The position numbers and the translations under genes are program-made. A DNA stretch of 64,000 nucleotides from Proteobacteria bacterium ST_bin11 (GTDB taxonomy: Bacteria; Pseudomonadota; Gammaproteobacteria; Methylococcales; Methylomonadaceae): contig MSXO01000018.1 in assembly GCA_002083615.1 (NCBI GenBank), forward strand, positions 3,622-67,621. Reading direction: 5' to 3'. Positions 61,634 through 64,000 of this stretch are shown here, one piece after another. Position 1 is the stretch's first letter. Each line of letters starts with the position of its first letter. Under the pieces are notes generated by a model. The model ran no database searches, was not told where the DNA came from, and saw only the letters and a program-made list of their open reading frames with translations.

Positions 61634-63016
61634 TCATCCCGCCACGCATAAAGCTTGCGGCAGCACCTGAACCTCAGCCTTCTTTAACGACTTACTCAGC
61701 AACATATAAGTATCCCGATCAAAGGCCGGAACGCCAGCCTGCAATAACTCCGCTATCTCGGCCTCGTTTTTCGCGGTGCCCAAGTAACACCAGCGATCGA
61801 TCACATGTAGTTCCTCGCCTTCACTGATGCCGATCGCACCCGGATAAGGCCAGACGGCGAGTTTGAGTTTTTGCATGGCGATCAACACCCGTGCCGCGTG
61901 CGCCAGGGGTGCTTCGGTGCCGACGCAGGCACCGCGGCATTTTTTGATCTGGTAACCGAAACACGGCCGACTGGCGGCGGTTTTCTCCAGGCCCAATACG
62001 CTCAGGCAAAGGCCGTGCTGTTCGGCGACGCCGCGCAAGGCTTTTTGGGCGTCGCGCTGGCTGTGGTAAAGCCCGTATAAATTATCCTGGGCGCCGAAAT
62101 CCAGCTCGCCGGCCCAACTCAACACCGGCTTCAACTGTTCGCCCTGTTGCTGCAACTGCCAAGCGCACAGGGCGCTTTTACGGCGCAGGCGCTGATTGTG
62201 AACCGGGTTTTTTTCCTTGATCAATCGGGCTTCCAGCAACAGCGCACCTAACTCACCGGCGGTTTCGATCCAATCGATGCGCCGCAGTTGCTGGGCCAAG
62301 CTCATTTCCTTGTTGTTTTTATGATCGGCACCGAAATGCGCTAATACCCGGTTACGAATATTCACGCTTTTGCCAATGTATAACGGCAAGTCGTTCTCAC
62401 CGTAAAACAAATAAACGCCAGGCGTTTCCGGCAAATCGTGGATCAATAAGGGATCGATATTGGACGGCAAGCTGGAGCGACCCACCAAACGCTGCACGGC
62501 AGCATCGACGGTTTCGTCGGAAAATTGTTCGTAGGCTTGGGTCCAAAATTGATGAATCAATTGGGCGTCGGCCAAGGCCCGGTGCCGGTCTTTGGCCTGC
62601 AAACCGTGGCGTTCGATCAGGCTGTCCAGGTTATGCCGGTGAAAATGCGGATACAAGGCCCTCGACAGTTTGACGGTGCAAAGCACTTGCGGCCGAAAGG
62701 TCATACCCACCCGGCTGAACTCGTTCTTCAAAAAACCGTAGTCGAATCGGGCGTTGTGGGCGATGAATAAGCGCCCTTCCAGCAATTCCGCCACTTCGCC
62801 AGCCACTTGCGCAAAGCTGGGGGCATCGGCGACCATCTCGTTGCTGATGCCGGTCAATTGCTCGATGAACAACGGAATACGGGCTTGCGGGTGCACTAAT
62901 TGGTTCCACTCCCGCACACCGTCCTCGTCGACTAAGACGATGCCGATTTCAGTGATACGGTCTTTGGTGGCTGAAGCGCCGGTGGTTTCCAGGTCAACAA
63001 AAGCCAAGGCTTGCAT
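61634..63016 (-). CDS. DnaQ-like exonuclease/GIY-YIG nuclease (Cho-like)
   Basis: A 460-residue two-domain protein. The N-terminal DEDDh exonuclease resembles the epsilon subunit of DNA polymerase III: FVDLETTG at residues 6-13, AHNARFDYGFL near 88 and HRALADAQ near 142. The second domain from about 200 is a GIY-YIG nuclease of the UvrC N-terminal type (PGVYLFYGENDLPLYIGKS). A cysteine set near 365 (CFGYQIKKCRGAC) resembles UvrC family proteins. Such fusions are thought to aid nucleotide excision repair. It starts eight bases after gcvP on the same strand. Confidence 0.88.
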   Translation of the reverse strand: MQALAFVDLETTGASATKDRITEIGIVLVDEDGVREWNQLVHPQARIPLFIEQLTGISNEMVADAPSFAQVAGEVAELLEGRLFIAHNARFDYGFLKNEFSRVGMTFRPQVLCTVKLSRALYPHFHRHNLDSLIERHGLQAKDRHRALADAQLIHQFWTQAYEQFSDETVDAAVQRLVGRSSLPSNIDPLLIHDLPETPGVYLFYGENDLPLYIGKSVNIRNRVLAHFGADHKNNKEMSLAQQLRRIDWIETAGELGALLLEARLIKEKNPVHNQRLRRKSALCAWQLQQQGEQLKPVLSWAGELDFGAQDNLYGLYHSQRDAQKALRGVAEQHGLCLSVLGLEKTAASRPCFGYQIKKCRGACVGTEAPLAHAARVLIAMQKLKLAVWPYPGAIGISEGEELHVIDRWCYLGTAKNEAEIAELLQAGVPAFDRDTYMLLSKSLKKAEVQVLPQALCVAG

Positions 63017-63024
63017 ATTTAAGT

Positions 63025-64000
63025 TCAGGATGCGGGCTCCATCGGCTCAGCCCAATCGGTCGGGCAACTACACATGATATTGCGGTCGCCGTAGACATTA
63101 TCGATACGGCCAACCGGCGGCCAGTATTTGTCATCGTGCTGATGGCTGTCGGGGAAGAACGCCTTTTGCCGGGAATACGGCAGCGTCCATTCTTCGAGCA
63201 GCAAACGATGGGTATGCGGCGCATTGTGCAGCACATTATTTTGGCTGTCGGCCAAGCCGTCTTCGATTTCTTTAATCTCCTCTCGAATCGCAATCAAAGC
63301 TGCACAGAAGCGGTCGATCTCGGTTTTATTCTCGCTTTCGGTCGGTTCTATCATCAAGGTATCGGCCACCGGAAACGATACGGTCGGGGCGTGGAACCCG
63401 TAATCGATTAAGCGTTTGGCGATGTCCTCTACGGTGACATTGGCGGTTTTGCGGAATTGATGGCAATCGATGATGCATTCGTGCGCCACCCAGCCATTGG
63501 CATCAGTGTACAGAATCGGATAATGCGGCGCCAGGCGGCGGGCGATATAGTTGGCATTCATGATGGCCGCCAAGGTGGCTAGGCGCAAACCGGTCGCTCC
63601 CATCATGGCGATATACGCCCAGGAAATGGTCAGTATGCTGGCCGAACCCCAGGGTGCCGCCGATACGGTGCCGACGGTGCCGTGCTCGCCTTTGGCCGGA
63701 TTCACGCCTTCGACTAGCGGATGATCAGGCAAGTACGGCGCCAGATGCGCACCGACGCCTATCGGCCCGACGCCGGGACCGCCACCACCATGCGGGATGC
63801 AAAAAGTCTTGTGCAAATTCAGATGCGCGACGTCCGCACCGATCTTGCCTGGGCGGCTGAGGCCAACCAAGGCGTTGAAATTGGCGCCGTCCATATAAAC
63901 CTGGCCGCCGTGCTGATGGACGATGTCGCAGATCTCGCGGAAGGCTTGTTCATAAACGCCGTGAGTGGACGGGTAAGTAATCATCAGCGCCGCCAGCGTG
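63025..64000 (-). CDS. gcvP: Glycine dehydrogenase (P protein), C-terminal part; 5' end cut by window edge
   Basis: The P protein of the glycine cleavage system decarboxylates glycine with pyridoxal phosphate and passes the aminomethyl group to GcvH. Only the last ~324 codons are visible; the frame stays open to base 64000. The PLP-binding lysine is in DVAHLNLHKTFCIPHGGGGPG, and MDGANFNALVGL, YPSTHGVYE and SFPVADTLMIEPTESE are characteristic. The C-terminal end RNIMCSCPTDWAEPMEP is typical of the single-chain form. The downstream exonuclease gene is eight bases away. No glycine riboswitch can be judged since the 5' end is outside. Confidence 0.95.
   Translation of the reverse strand, partial: TLAALMITYPSTHGVYEQAFREICDIVHQHGGQVYMDGANFNALVGLSRPGKIGADVAHLNLHKTFCIPHGGGGPGVGPIGVGAHLAPYLPDHPLVEGVNPAKGEHGTVGTVSAAPWGSASILTISWAYIAMMGATGLRLATLAAIMNANYIARRLAPHYPILYTDANGWVAHECIIDCHQFRKTANVTVEDIAKRLIDYGFHAPTVSFPVADTLMIEPTESENKTEIDRFCAALIAIREEIKEIEDGLADSQNNVLHNAPHTHRLLLEEWTLPYSRQKAFFPDSHQHDDKYWPPVGRIDNVYGDRNIMCSCPTDWAEPMEPAS

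Noticed and set aside
63025..64000. A glycine riboswitch controlling gcvP
   Set aside because: The 5' end of gcvP and its leader lie outside the window.

Overview
The window reads as one contiguous stretch of a gammaproteobacterial chromosome with moderate GC. Conserved gammaproteobacterial neighbourhoods (tRNA-Tyr/Gly/Thr-tuf; lolB-ispE-tRNA-Gln-prs-rplY-pth; hemA-prfA-prmC), nitrogen-fixation accessory genes, a VPLPA-type protein-sorting signal, several c-di-GMP proteins and a probable pyrophosphate-linked PEP carboxykinase together suggest a methanotroph of the Methylococcales, Methylomonas-like. The genus is inference: no methane or methanol oxidation gene lies in the window.

Layout. 1-10.8 kb holds translation and housekeeping genes: tuf (cut by the left edge), three tRNAs with a strong promoter, pth, rplY, prs, tRNA-Gln, ispE, lolB, a TPR lipoprotein, then hemA-prfA-prmC and a JAMM-type peptidase. 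10.9-20.5 kb holds a CDF metal exporter, a phosphate-type porin behind a clear Pho box, an HDOD protein, a GGDEF-EAL protein, a small membrane protein and the PilSR regulators. 20.6-25.9 kb holds sucCD, nadE and an unknown secreted protein.

26-36 kb is a distinctive block: a 1158-residue protein with PEP carboxykinase-like signatures, then two versions of the circularly permuted ATP-grasp/alpha-E set (separate genes on the minus strand, one fused gene on the plus strand) with a transglutaminase. The proteasome-like peptidase Anbu, usually linked to such genes, stands alone at 55.8 kb. 36-42 kb has a very large MASE1-PAS-GGDEF-EAL protein, a secreted orphan and a family I pyrophosphatase.

42.3-47.9 kb looks like an accessory island: a PIN-type toxin-antitoxin pair at each end, a truncated adenine methylase, an AT-rich gene for a membrane protein with a possible phospholipase D-like domain, and a translationally coupled pair made of a beta-RFAP-synthase-like GHMP protein and a Ham1-like/P-loop-kinase/winged-helix fusion. 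This pair is my leading candidate for an undescribed system.

48-55.4 kb holds a probably inactivated archaemetzincin-like lipoprotein, HupE with a membrane-anchored partner, and a nif accessory cluster (nifB, ferredoxins, a NifO-like protein, a flavodiiron protein, nifQ). nifB has a recognisable sigma-54 promoter and an upstream NifA site. The right end has Anbu, an acyltransferase-ACP pair, a PocR-PAS-GGDEF protein, a VPLPA-CTERM protein behind a second sigma-54-type promoter, an exonuclease/GIY-YIG protein with a relic copy of its 3' end, and gcvP (cut by the right edge). I saw no CRISPR array, rRNA or intact insertion sequence.
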